From Catonia carolina (lineage: Eukaryota > Arthropoda > Insecta > Hemiptera > Achilidae), in assembly GCA_035578175.1 (NCBI GenBank), contig JAQMRL010000014.1, positions 9,941,274-10,005,273 on the forward strand: 64,000 bases of DNA, read 5' to 3'. The position numbers and the translations under genes were made by a program. This document shows, in pieces, positions 44,893 to 54,297 of the stretch. Positions within the stretch are counted from its first letter, which is position 1, and every line of letters starts with the position of its first letter. The notes below the pieces were generated by a model. It saw only the letters and a list, made by a program, of their open reading frames with translations. It did not search any database and had not been told where the DNA came from.

Positions 44893-45096
44893 GTGAAATG
44901 CCATACAGTTGCACGACATGTGGTAAAAGTTTTACTTTTCAACAATCTTACCATAAACATCTTTTGTATCACAGTGATGAAAAACCATACGTATGCAACT
45001 ATTTAGATTGTGGACGTGCTTTTAAGGAACTATCGACTTTACACAACCATCAAAGAATCCATACTGGAGAAAAACCATTTTCATGTGAAACATGTG
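44893..45096 (+). CDS. C2H2 zinc-finger protein, coding exon 4
   Basis: Residues 649-717: finger 5 (YSCTTCGKSFTFQQSYHKHL LYH), finger 6 (YVCNYLDCGRAFKELSTLHN HQRIH, with four residues between the cysteines), the consensus TGEKP linker and the first half of finger 7 (FSCETCG). The acceptor is TTTTTTTTTCAG and the donor GTCAGT. Reading through the donor gives a spurious extension. Confidence 0.93.
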
Positions 45097-45202
45097 GTCA
45101 GTATAAAACATTTAAGAACACAAAACTATTGTTATTCACATTAGAGGGACCGCAACTGCCCGTATACATGTTAAGTTTTTGCAAATTTTTTTAAAAACTA
45201 TA

Positions 45203-45980
45203 AAAAAATCTGAAGTGAAACACTCACACAACTTTCTCTTGCCAATGCAAATAATTAAAAATATTACCTAACAAGTAACAAAACATTAGAAATAAACCAA
45301 AAAACAACTAACCCCAATAAACATAACCTAATTTTAATCACGAGTGAAAGAGGCAAAATGAAAATTAACCTCAGTTTGGCTTTAAAATACAGAAAATCTC
45401 TTTCACGCTGAAATCTCTAAAATCTCGCTAAAATCTCTTTCACTCTTTCACGCTAAACTAGGCTCAGTAGAGAAAAAATGCTCTAAATAAAAGTCGTAGA
45501 TCTATTAATTTCCTATAAATTTGATTACATAAAATTATATAGGTCTACTTTTGTCTTAAAATGCATACTAAGGCTGAAATCTTAAAAAAATCTGTTTTCT
45601 ACACGTTTTCGTGAGAAAAAACAGAAAATCGCTAATTACCGCTAAATTAAGCGTTATACAAAAAAATTTTTGAATTAAAAAGTTGTAGGGTTTTAAATTT
45701 TCTACAACTTTTATTATTTTCATATTTGCGCTGAAATGCATTGTCGCAATCTTAAAAGAAATTTTTATAAGAAAACAACCTCCCCAAGAATTACAGCAGA
45801 CTTGGCGCCTGTCCTATATTGTAAAGCATAAAAAATTTAGTAAATAAGGCAATTTAAAAAAAAAATCGGACCGGTTTTTGAGAAAATCGCAAAAAATTGA
45901 AAAATTACACAATACTCTACTACTTCCGGTCGACCGATTTTGATGAAAATGTTTGTGTTGGGTCCGGTAGTGGTATGTGT
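45203..45980 (-). repeat. HINE-like repeat, minus
   Basis: The 3' end (CTGAAGTGAAACACTCACAC then AACTTTCTCTTGCC) is on the left. The internal units, TTGCGATTTTCTCAAAAAC (complement) and GATTTTGATGAAAATGTTTG follow. The 5' end with its TG tract is cut off by the Harbinger-like element at about 45981. Confidence 0.78.
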
Positions 45981-46640
45981 CATGCTCTGCAATGCTAGTT
46001 TGAAACGGAGTCCGCTTCACTTATCATTAGTTTTCACTTGACAGCAAGTTTTTCTATTAGTGAAATAGCTTTTCGAAAGTTCGTATCCTGTTTCTTTATA
46101 TCTTCTTTTTCAAAAGATAGTAATTCTTCAAATTGTTCTCTACTGACTCTGAAACAATTTTTGAAATATTCATCTTGTAAATTGTAGAATATTCGTAGTA
46201 AAACGCGTTTGACAGGCTCTCTAATGTGGTAGCTCATCCAAAATCTTAGTTTGTTAGCTTTTTTTCTTTTGATAACTATAAAGTAACAAGCATTCACTTA
46301 TTGTACTTATGTAGTCATCATCACTTGAATCGTCTGACATTATTAGTCTACTAGAAACGAACAAACAAGAAAAACGCACTAGAAACTAATCACGACTTGC
46401 TCGATCCAATGATTGGCTGGCTTGATAATAAAGATGAACTGCCTGCCTCGCACAGTCCGCTGGTAATGGAAGCATCAACCTCACCCATCTCATTTCTCGC
46501 CTAGCTCACTCCGCTACCCAGTTTCGAACCCGCTGGCGGTGGAAGGCAAATACCTCTTTTCTGTAAATATCTGTCCTAGTAGAAGGACAAAATTATTTTA
46601 CTCCGTTTCGCTCATGCTCGTTATTTCATGCTCATTATCC
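45981..46640 (-). mobile_element. PIF/Harbinger-like remnant
   Basis: The minus strand has ATG at 46340 with an acidic start (MSDDSSDDDYISTISECL), then after a frameshift RFWMSYHIREPVKRVLLRIF, DEYFKNCFRVSREQFEELLS, FEKEDIKKQDTNFRKAISLI, EKLAVK. This is the conserved N-terminal region of HARBI1-like nucleases. The catalytic domain is missing. Subterminal GAAACGGAGT occurs inverted near both ends (45998 and about 46602). The ends are approximate. Confidence 0.65.
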
Positions 46641-46885
46641 TTTTACAGTGAAAGGTGGGCATAATACTTCTAAAACCTCAATCCTGCAAGAAAATTCCAG
46701 AACAAACACTTTCCATTTAGATATTGTCACAATAATAAGTTTCTTTTGTGTATGTAACTTGTAAATGGGAAATTAATTATGTATATTTTATTTATTTATA
46801 TCTATAAACTTACATTTAAATATAAAATGAAATGCAGTTTGCTGTATTAATGTCATTTTTAAAATAAATTCTTTTCTGTTTCTAG

Positions 46886-46989
46886 GAAAGTGTTTTCGGC
46901 AAAGAGTGTCCTATTTAGTACACCGTCGTATTCACACTGGTGCAATGCCTTATAAATGCACAATTTGTAACAGAAGTTTTCGATACAAG
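46886..46989 (+). CDS. C2H2 zinc-finger protein, coding exon 5
   Basis: Residues 717-751: the rest of finger 7 ([16 protein letters not shown]), the linker HTGAMP and the first part of finger 8 ([13 protein letters not shown]). The acceptor is CTGTTTCTAG and the donor GTACGC. It ends on a codon boundary. Confidence 0.92.
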
Positions 46990-47224
46990 GTACGCTAAAA
47001 AATAATATATTAATTTTGTCATGATAGTTTTGTATAGTAGGCCCCTAATCAGGGTAATGTTATTATTAACCTTTTGTAGGGGAGTACTACGGGGAAAAAT
47101 ATATATGTTGTAAAATATTAAATTTTGTTTTACAGGGACTTGAATAATTTTTTTAGTGCCAGATTAGTAAGATATTCCTTTTTTTGATGTTAAGTCCTGG
47201 TAAGTAGACCTGTACTTACCAAGG

Positions 47225-47560
47225 AACGTTTATTGAAATGGGAATGTTAGTGTGCATGGTTCCGCTGCCCCACGCACCTCACTCGCCTAACCTGGCTCCG
47301 TGCGACTTTTTCTTATTTCCACGCATGAAAAGGGACATTAAAGAATACAGATTTGACAAAATTGAAGCGGTCAAGAAAAAAACGAGGGAGGAGCTGTCAG
47401 CCATTTCTAAAGATGACTACAAAAAATTTTTTCGAACAGTGGAAGCACTGGCGGGATAAATGTACTAGTTGTAATGGAGAGTATTTTGAAGGGATTAAGG
47501 TTGTTTTGTAAAAAAATTGAAAATAAATAGCTTTTGAAAAATAATTCCGGTTTCTTTTGG
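47225..47560 (+). pseudogene. Mariner transposase C-terminal fragment
   Basis: Reads LPHAPHSPNLAPCDFFLFPR, MKRDIKEYRFDKIEAVKKKT, REELSAISKDDYKKFFRTVE, and after a frameshift KCTSCNGEYFEGIKVVL stop. It has the third catalytic Asp in SPNLAPCD and the family's GEYFEG tail. Earlier parts are absent. Confidence 0.72.
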
Positions 47561-47576
47561 GTACTCTCGTAAATGA

Positions 47577-47720
47577 GTTTAGACTGATTTTACGTATTTT
47601 TAAACTCTTCAGTGGTAGATTATCATTTTCCATCATTCACACATGATTAAAATTAGGTTATGTTTTTCATTATTTACATTGCCAAGAGAAAGCCGTGTGA
47701 GTGTTGCACAATAGATTTTT
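47577..47720 (+). repeat. HINE-like repeat, 3' end
   Basis: Ends TTGCCAAGAGAAAGCCGTGT, GAGTGTTGCACAATAGATTTTT, and is directly followed by the 5' end of another copy. Confidence 0.7.
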
Positions 47721-49102
47721 CTTTCTCTTGCCTATATGGATATATAGAAGGAAGTATTGTTTACACGTCGATATTTTTAAATTGAGTTTTCACCGGATAT
47801 ACATGTTTTCAGAACCCCTGAACCCAAAAAAATAAGTTTTTAGTGATTGGTGTGTGTGTGTGTGTTTGAACAAAATATCTCAGGAACGGAACATTTTATG
47901 AAGTTGAAACTTAAAATTTAAGTTAGGTACTACTGGAGAACCCCGACACAAACATTTTCATCAAAATCGGTTCTGCCCATAACAGACAGGTGGAGTGTCA
48001 AATTATTTACACTCAATCTGTTTGTTGCAGGGCTAAAATAAATAGTTCTGTTTCTTATCACATGTCAGCCAATTAAATGACTGAATCATTTAAGAACAGA
48101 AGAGGTAGAGGTGTAAAAGACACTACTCAGAGTTATCTCCTCTGAAAGTAATGAATTTAATTATACAGCCAGACCCTGTGGTGAATGAAGTGAAGGTGTC
48201 ATTTGCAGAGTGGAAAATATGTACTTTTCAGAGGGCCCGGCATGCTGATAAGCGTATTTTTCTATTCAGTGAGGAAGGAAATGGTAAATCACCTCACTCC
48301 TCATTTTACTCAGTGAAATCTGTACAGATTCAAACCAGTTTTTGGCTGATGACCTAAGCAACAACAAAATCGGTTGTTTTATCACTATTACCATGACACA
48401 ATACACAACCGAAAATCGGTTGTGCTAACCAGGAGTTGTGTATTTGTGTCATTTTCCACTTTTTAGCGATTTTCTCAAAAACGGCTGCTACGATTTTTTA
48501 AAAAATCGCTTCATTTCCTACATTTTGTATGCTCTACAAGATAGGGTAAGCGCCATGTCTGCTGAAATTCTTGGGGAGGCTGTGCTCTCGCAGAAAGAAA
48601 TGGTTTTTTAAAGATTGTGGCCTTAATATGCATTTCACTGCAAAAAAAGTACATAATTAAAGCTGTAGACAATTAAAAACCCCACAACTTTTATTTGAAA
48701 CATTTCTTTGTATAACGCTTAGTTCAGCGGTAATTACTGTTTTCTGGTTTCTTTTTCAAGAAAATCTGTAACAAAATGTTTTTTTTAAGATTTCGGCCTT
48801 AGTATGCATTTTACGACAAAAGTGTCTATAATAAAATTTAAAGGAAATTAAACGAGCTACAAATTTTATTTTAAAGTATTTTTCTCGGCAGAGCCTAGTT
48901 TAGCGTGAAAGAGTAATTTTCCGTATATTTAAGCCAAACTGACGTTTTTTCATTTTGCATCATTTTCATGATTAAAGATAAGTTATGTGTATTAAGGTTA
49001 TTTTTTTGTTTATTTCTAATGTTTAACTACTAATGCTAGGTTATGCTGTTCATTATTGCATTGGCAAGGAAAAGCGTGTGGGTGTTCCACACCAGATTTT
49101 TT
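47721..49102 (+). repeat. HINE-like repeat, split by a SINE-like element
   Basis: Starts CTTTCTCTTGCCTATATGGA immediately after the previous copy's TTTTT. It has a (TG)n tract at about 47849-47865, is interrupted by the SINE-like element 47973-48364, resumes with TTTAGCGATTTTCTCAAAAA, and ends with GGCAAGGAAAAGCGTGTGGG, TGTTCCACACCAGATTTTTT. Confidence 0.8.
47973..48364 (+). repeat. SINE-like 390-bp element, copy 4
   Basis: 392 bp flanked by the 11-bp duplication CAAAATCGGTT (47962-47972, 48365-48375) inside a HINE-like copy. Begins CTGCCCATAACAGACAGG and ends ATGACCTAAGCAACAA. The duplication in a recognisable host repeat fixes both ends of the family. Confidence 0.9.
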
Positions 49103-49164
49103 CATTTGTATATCACCTCATTATTACCTACGCAGAAGCCAAGGTTTATGAATCAACACTCGAA

Positions 49165-50096
49165 TATCTGGTGTGAAACACTCACACGGTTTTTTCTTGC
49201 CAATACAAATAATTAAAAATATAACCTAACATTAGTAATAAAACATTATAAATACACAAAAAACTAACCTTTATAAACATAACCTAATTTTAATCATGAG
49301 TGAAAGACGCAAAATGAAAATCAACCAAAATTTGGCTTAAAAATACAGAAAATCTTTCCTTCACGCTAAACTAGGCTCTGTAGAGAAAAATGCTTTAAAT
49401 AAAAGTTGTAGATCTTTTAATTTCCTATAATTAAATTTTATTATATACACTTTTGTCGCAAAATGCATACTAAGACTGAAATCGTTAAAAAATCGATTTT
49501 TTACAAGTTTCCGTGAGAAAAAAACAGAAAATCGCTAACTACCGCTAAACGAAGCGTTATACAAAAAAAATGTTTAAATAAAAGGTGTAGGATTTTAAAT
49601 TCTCTACAACTTTAATTTATACATTTTTGCGGTAAAATACATATTAAAGTTACAATCTTAAAAAAACAAATTTTTACGTAAATACATTCTCCCCAAGAAT
49701 TTCAGGAGACATGGCGCCTACCCGATCTTGTAGAGCATAAAAATTTCAGTAAACCAGGCGAAAAAAAATCGGACCGGTTTTTGAGAAAATCGCAAAAAAG
49801 TGTAAAATTACACGAATAATCTACTACTTCCGGTCGACCGATTTTTATGAAAATGTTTGTGTCGGGTTCGGTAGTGGTATGTAACTTAAGTTTCAAGTTT
49901 CAAGTTCGTACGATGATCCGTTCTTGAGATATTCTGTTCACACACACACACACACACACACACACCAATCGCTAAAAACATGTTTTTTGGTTTAAGGGGC
50001 TCTGAAATCGTGTAGATCCGGTGAAAACTCGATTTCGAAAAATCGACATGAAAACAATTCTTTCCTTGCTATATATTCGTATAGGCAAGAGAAAGT
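49165..50096 (-). repeat. HINE-like repeat, full length, minus
   Basis: One of the best full copies: 3' hairpin (GTGTGAAACACTCACAC complement) at 49170-49187, two internal units, a (CA)n tract at 49940-49965, and the 5' end TATAGGCAAGAGAAAGT at 50082-50096. Confidence 0.85.
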
Positions 50097-50154
50097 AAAA
50101 AAGAATAATATTTATAAACAAAATTAAGTTGATGGCTCAATGTTTTTCTTTTAG

Positions 50155-50316
50155 GTTAGTGAGAGGACGCATAAATGTGTATCAATGCCTTCACCACCTA
50201 CTTCTAAATCATTCATTCAAGGTATAGAAAGATTTACAAATGATATTGGAACCAAAATAAATAATATAACAGATAAATTACTACAAAGAGAATTAGAGAA
50301 ACATACATCAAATAAT
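50155..50316 (+). CDS. C2H2 zinc-finger protein, coding exon 6
   Basis: Residues 752-805: VSERTHKC completes the atypical finger 8, in which the last ligand would be Cys759 or is lost. RYKVS-RTHKC endings are, to my knowledge, common in insect zinc-finger proteins. Then comes a polar Ser/Asn/Lys linker. The acceptor is TTTTCTTTTAG and the donor GTAAGT. Confidence 0.85.
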
Positions 50317-50521
50317 GTAAGTAATATTATAATATTCTGTCATCACTTAAGTTTTGATTTGGCTAAATTAGTTGGAAAAAAGTTGTTAGGTTGTAACTAA
50401 GAATTAATTAATTATTTGAATTTAAATGGCCATATTTCATTATAGATAGGCAAATTTAAGTAGTGGGTAAGTTCTTGAACAATTCGTAATTTAGTTAATT
50501 ACAAATAACAAATTTAACATG

Positions 50522-50768
50522 TTAATTTTACGTGTAGCATTATACGGGAGTGAAACGTGGGGGGGGGGGGGGGTAGGGGCTGTAGAAAGGAAAAGGATAG
50601 AAGCTTTTGAAATGTGGTGTTACAAGAAAATGTTAAAGATTAGGTGGGTGGACAAATAAGTAATTTTGGAGGTTCTTAGGCGAGTGGATGAAAAAAGTAG
50701 TATATGGAAGCATCTTACTAGAAGGAGGGGTAGGCTAGTGGGGCATATCTTAAAAAAATCTATCAATA
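50522..50768 (+). repeat. LINE (family A) fragment with poly-G run
   Basis: CTGTAGAAAGGAAAAGGATA, AGAAGCTTTTGAAATGTGGT, and the ARRVDEKS..WKHLTR region in broken frame. A 15-base G run (50559-50573) replaces GTGATAG of the sister copies. Confidence 0.7.
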
Positions 50769-50799
50769 ATGGAGTGTTTTTAAGCCAAACTAAGGTTGA

Positions 50800-50949
50800 T
50801 TTAAAATAATTAGCCGCTCGCTCACAGCTTTTAACAGGGACGGAAAGGTATTTTTGTTTAGCTTCAACTTTACAGCATTTTATTACATTGTATATTAGAT
50901 TTCGTTCAGCACTGTGAACAGTTCGACCGCGTTTTCGAGAAACCGACAT
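50800..50949 (-). pseudogene. Transposase N-terminal fragment, family uncertain
   Basis: The minus strand starts MSVSRKRGRTVHSAERNLIY, NVIKCCKVEAKQKYLSVPVK, SCERAANYF. The basic GR-VHS-ER--IYNV start resembles N-termini of insect Tc1-like (DDE_3) transposases. Too short to be sure. Confidence 0.4.
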
Positions 50950-52071
50950 ATCCGTTTACGGTTATAAACAATTATATTCGTACAGTTGACCTACAAAAAG
51001 TTCCGCGTTATACTGTATTTTCTCTAAGTATAATTTATGTTGTTGTGGTGGCAAACTGATACCAAAGCAGTCGCGCATGCGCACTGATGCTTTCCCCGTT
51101 TACCTCTCGTTAAAACCAAAGGCAAACTCGTAGCTCGAGTAACTATATCAATTTTTTGGAGATTCAGTTGTGGATTTGATTTTCAACCTGAAAAGAGTTT
51201 TCCAGGCGTAAGTGGCTTCGGGTTTTAAAACAGTACTTACTGTACTGGTAAGGTAATATAAGTTGACGATTGTCAGCAAGATAAGATTGTAATATGCGGG
51301 AGGTGGAAGTGCTACTACATGTGCTTTTCTAAATACATCATAGCGACGCTCTAACCATGACATCATGCTGTAGTTTTACTCTTACATTGATTTATTATGT
51401 TTACAACTATGTCGTTTTATAAACATCCCGTTGTATTATTTATTGATTCTTAATATTTATCCTAAATAATAAACTATCGTTCTAAATAAGCCCTAATAGT
51501 AGGCCTAAGCTACATTTATTATTCTTTTTCGTCATCAGCATTAAACTGAATTACTGCACTCTGACATTTGTAGTGGTAGACTAGTTAGTCCGTGAGTTCC
51601 GTCGATGCGAGCTTATTATCGTGAGTAATACTAGTTTTACGGTAATTTAGGGTAATTTCAAAATATTATTGTATTTTTAGGGTTTTCATATTTCATTACT
51701 TTCAGTAAAGTTATGTTAAATTGCAATTGAATTTTAAACAACTCACTTTCTTTAAATAATTACATTACTCCTTACTTATTTAGTGTGACGGGTCATGAAC
51801 TGAATTTTATTACTTAAGTGTTTGTGGTGGTTACATTTTGAGTTACACGCTTGATACATGTCTTGTGCTTTTGGGTTGGCCGATGTAAGTAGGATAGATA
51901 GTATATACTGTCGTCCGCATGATAGGCACAATCGTCAACTTATAGCGCGTTACCAGTAGTGGCGTAATTTTTCTTTTATGGACAGCGATTTTTTAAAATT
52001 TATTTACCATGTGAGATTTTGGGCAAGTTTTAATAAAACATATATTATTTAAATAAATGTTTTTTTTACAG

Positions 52072-52596
52072 ATTTGCTCAATGATAACAACTGAAGGAAA
52101 TAATGAGAGAAAAGAATCCAATTCAAATAATATTACAACAAACACCGCTTCAACATCAGTAACGTTAGAAGTTTTGGAAAATTCATGTGAAACAATTAAT
52201 AAAAATCTTGAAACTGATAATAATATAATTACTAATAAAAGTAATCACAGAACGAAAAGAATTTCAACTTCAACAGCAACTTCAGATATTTCAAATACAG
52301 ACTTATTTGAAACAACAGATTTCTTTTCTCTTATTTTATCACCATCACCAAATATTTGTTCACCATCCGAACATTTACGTCATCTTACATTATCTCCGAA
52401 TACTTCAAACCATAACTGGGATTTACCTTCATATTCAAGTTCTTCAACATACAATGAAATAAATTTATCTGCTGTTAAAAATATCAATAATAATGATTCA
52501 ACAAAAGGAAATTTAATTGAAAATGGTGGGAATTTTATGGACAATATGGAAACTATGAATGATCAATCAATCAAACAACTTTTGTATGATTTGTAA
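52072..52596 (+). CDS. C2H2 zinc-finger protein, coding exon 7 (C-terminus)
   Basis: Residues 806-979, then TAA. It continues in phase from exon 6 (N-ICSMITTEGNNERKESNSNN). Ser/Thr/Asn-rich and without fingers; the tract DLFETTDFFSLILSPSPNIC, then SPSEHLRHLTLSPNTSNHNW DLPSYSSSS has several SP sites and acidic/aromatic clusters that could act in transcriptional regulation (inference). The acceptor is TTTTTTTACAG. A poly(A) signal ATTAAA follows at 52606. Confidence 0.88.
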   Translation: MCSMITTEGNNERKESNSNNITTNTASTSVTLEVLENSCETINKNLETDNNIITNKSNHRTKRISTSTATSDISNTDLFETTDFFSLILSPSPNICSPSEHLRHLTLSPNTSNHNWDLPSYSSSSTYNEINLSAVKNINNNDSTKGNLIENGGNFMDNMETMNDQSIKQLLYDL

Positions 52597-52605
52597 CAAA
52601 TTATA

Positions 52606-52611
52606 ATTAAA
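52606..52611 (+). promoter_or_regulatory. Candidate polyadenylation signal of the zinc-finger gene
   Basis: ATTAAA 10 bases after the stop codon. It is very close, so a further downstream site is possible. Confidence 0.4.
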
Positions 52612-52679
52612 AATGTTTTTATTATTTTCTATAATGAGTGTTATTTGTAATACATAATTTAAGCTCATAATTCAGGTCT

Positions 52680-54297
52680 GTTGAGAAATGTAAAAGTAGG
52701 CAACGAAAACATACAGGAAGATCGATTATAGATACCCGAGTTTGGAGCCTTGTTTCTTCAAAGCAGCTTGTTCAATTTTAACGTACTATTCACCAAAATT
52801 TATTAAGCTAAGTAAAAAAAAATGTTTATAAAAAAAATTAAGCTAAGTTAATTTTTTAAAATTTATTAGGCTAAGTTCAATCTGCATTGTTACATGTAAG
52901 TTTCATATTTTTAGCGTTTTTTAATATTCCGATATCAGGTTAAGAAAAAAAAGAGCCGGTCTTTTTGATGCTGCAATACATTGGATGCATTTAGAGGCTT
53001 ATAACTCAAAAACCGCTCAACCGATTTATTTGAGATTTCGTCGGAATATAAACCTGTCTGTTGTTATTTTACGTACGAAATTTCAGATTTGTAGCTTATT
53101 TAGATTTTGAGTTATTAGTAAAGTTCTGAACCTCTGTTAAGTACGTAACCGCTCATTAATTCGGCAATTTCAAAACCATTGTATTCAGTATAAAAATATT
53201 AATACAAATTCATTAATGTTATGGAACAGCGATTGACCAGCTATTCGGTAGAATTTTTAAGATATTTAAATAATGGTTGATGTTGCGGGAAGTAGAAGAA
53301 GCTTAACCGTGTTGCCACGTCTTTCAATCGGTTGTGTTCTTTTCTCTTATACCGAGTTATAACGCGGCAACATGGTTAGAGTCTTCCACTCCCGCAATAT
53401 TAACCTTTATTTAAATATCTTAAAAATTCTACCAAATAACTGGACAAACGCGCTGTTCCATAACATTAATAAATTTGTATTAATTGTTTTTATACTGAAT
53501 ACAATGATTTTTTGAAATGACCGAATTAATAAGCCGTTACGGAGTTAACAGGGGTTCAGAATTTTACTAATAACTCAAAATCTAAATAAGTTACAAATCT
53601 GAAATTTGTAGCTTATAAATAATAACGTAAAATAACAACAGACAGGTTTATATTCTGGTGAAATCTCAAATAAATCGGTTGAGCGGTTTTTGAGTTACAA
53701 GCCTCTAAATGCATCCAATGTATTGCAGCATCAAAAAGGACGGATCTATTTTCTTCTTAACCTTATATCGGAATATTAAAAAACGCTAAAAATATGAAAC
53801 TGATAACAACTGGTAACAACGCAGATTTAAATTAGCTAAATTTTGGTGTATAGTACGTTAAAATTGAACAATCGGTTTTGAAGAAACAAGACTCCAAACT
53901 TGGGTATCTACAATAAAGAAATCGACAGTAGGGAGTAAAATAACAAAGGATGGTAGAAACACAAGTTATATATCAAAAGTAGAATTGCTCAAGCTAGAAA
54001 AGCCTTTGAAATAAAAAACAGCTTACTGACTACAAACATTGATTTACAGAATAGGAAACATTTTTTAAAAACATAATGTTTGGAGTGTAGCATTATGCAG
54101 GAGTGAAAGTGGGTGATAGGGGCTGTAGAAAAAAAAGTTTAGAAGCTTTTGAAATGAGGTGTTATAGGAAAATGTTAAAGATTAGGTGGGTGGACAAAAT
54201 AAGTAATTTAGAGGTTGTTAGGCGAGTGGATGAAAAAAGAAGTATATGGAAGCATCTTACCACAAGTAGGGATAGGCTAGTGGGGCATATCTTAAGC
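52680..54297 (+). repeat. LINE (family A) fragment split by a fold-back element
   Basis: The left piece, AAAGTAGGCAACGAAAACAT then ACAGGAAG (to 52720), and the right piece, from AGGGAGTAAAATAACAAAGG (53929), are adjacent in other copies except for about 20 missing bases. The right piece continues through NLEVVRRVDEKRSIWKHLT, TSRDRLVGHIL and stops at 54297, without its usual 3' tail. Confidence 0.75.
52720..53925. mobile_element. Long fold-back element (palindrome) inside a LINE
   Basis: Left arm about 52720-53325 and right arm about 53370-53925 are inverted copies (ATACCCRAGTTTGGAG, ATTGGATGCATTTAGAGGCT, AACCGCTCAACCGATTTATT, CAGACAGGTTTATATTC complement, TAGAATTTTTAAGATATTTA) around a loop of about 45 bp. 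Nearly the whole 1.2 kb is self-complementary. It has no ORF and no transposase trace. Confidence 0.87.
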
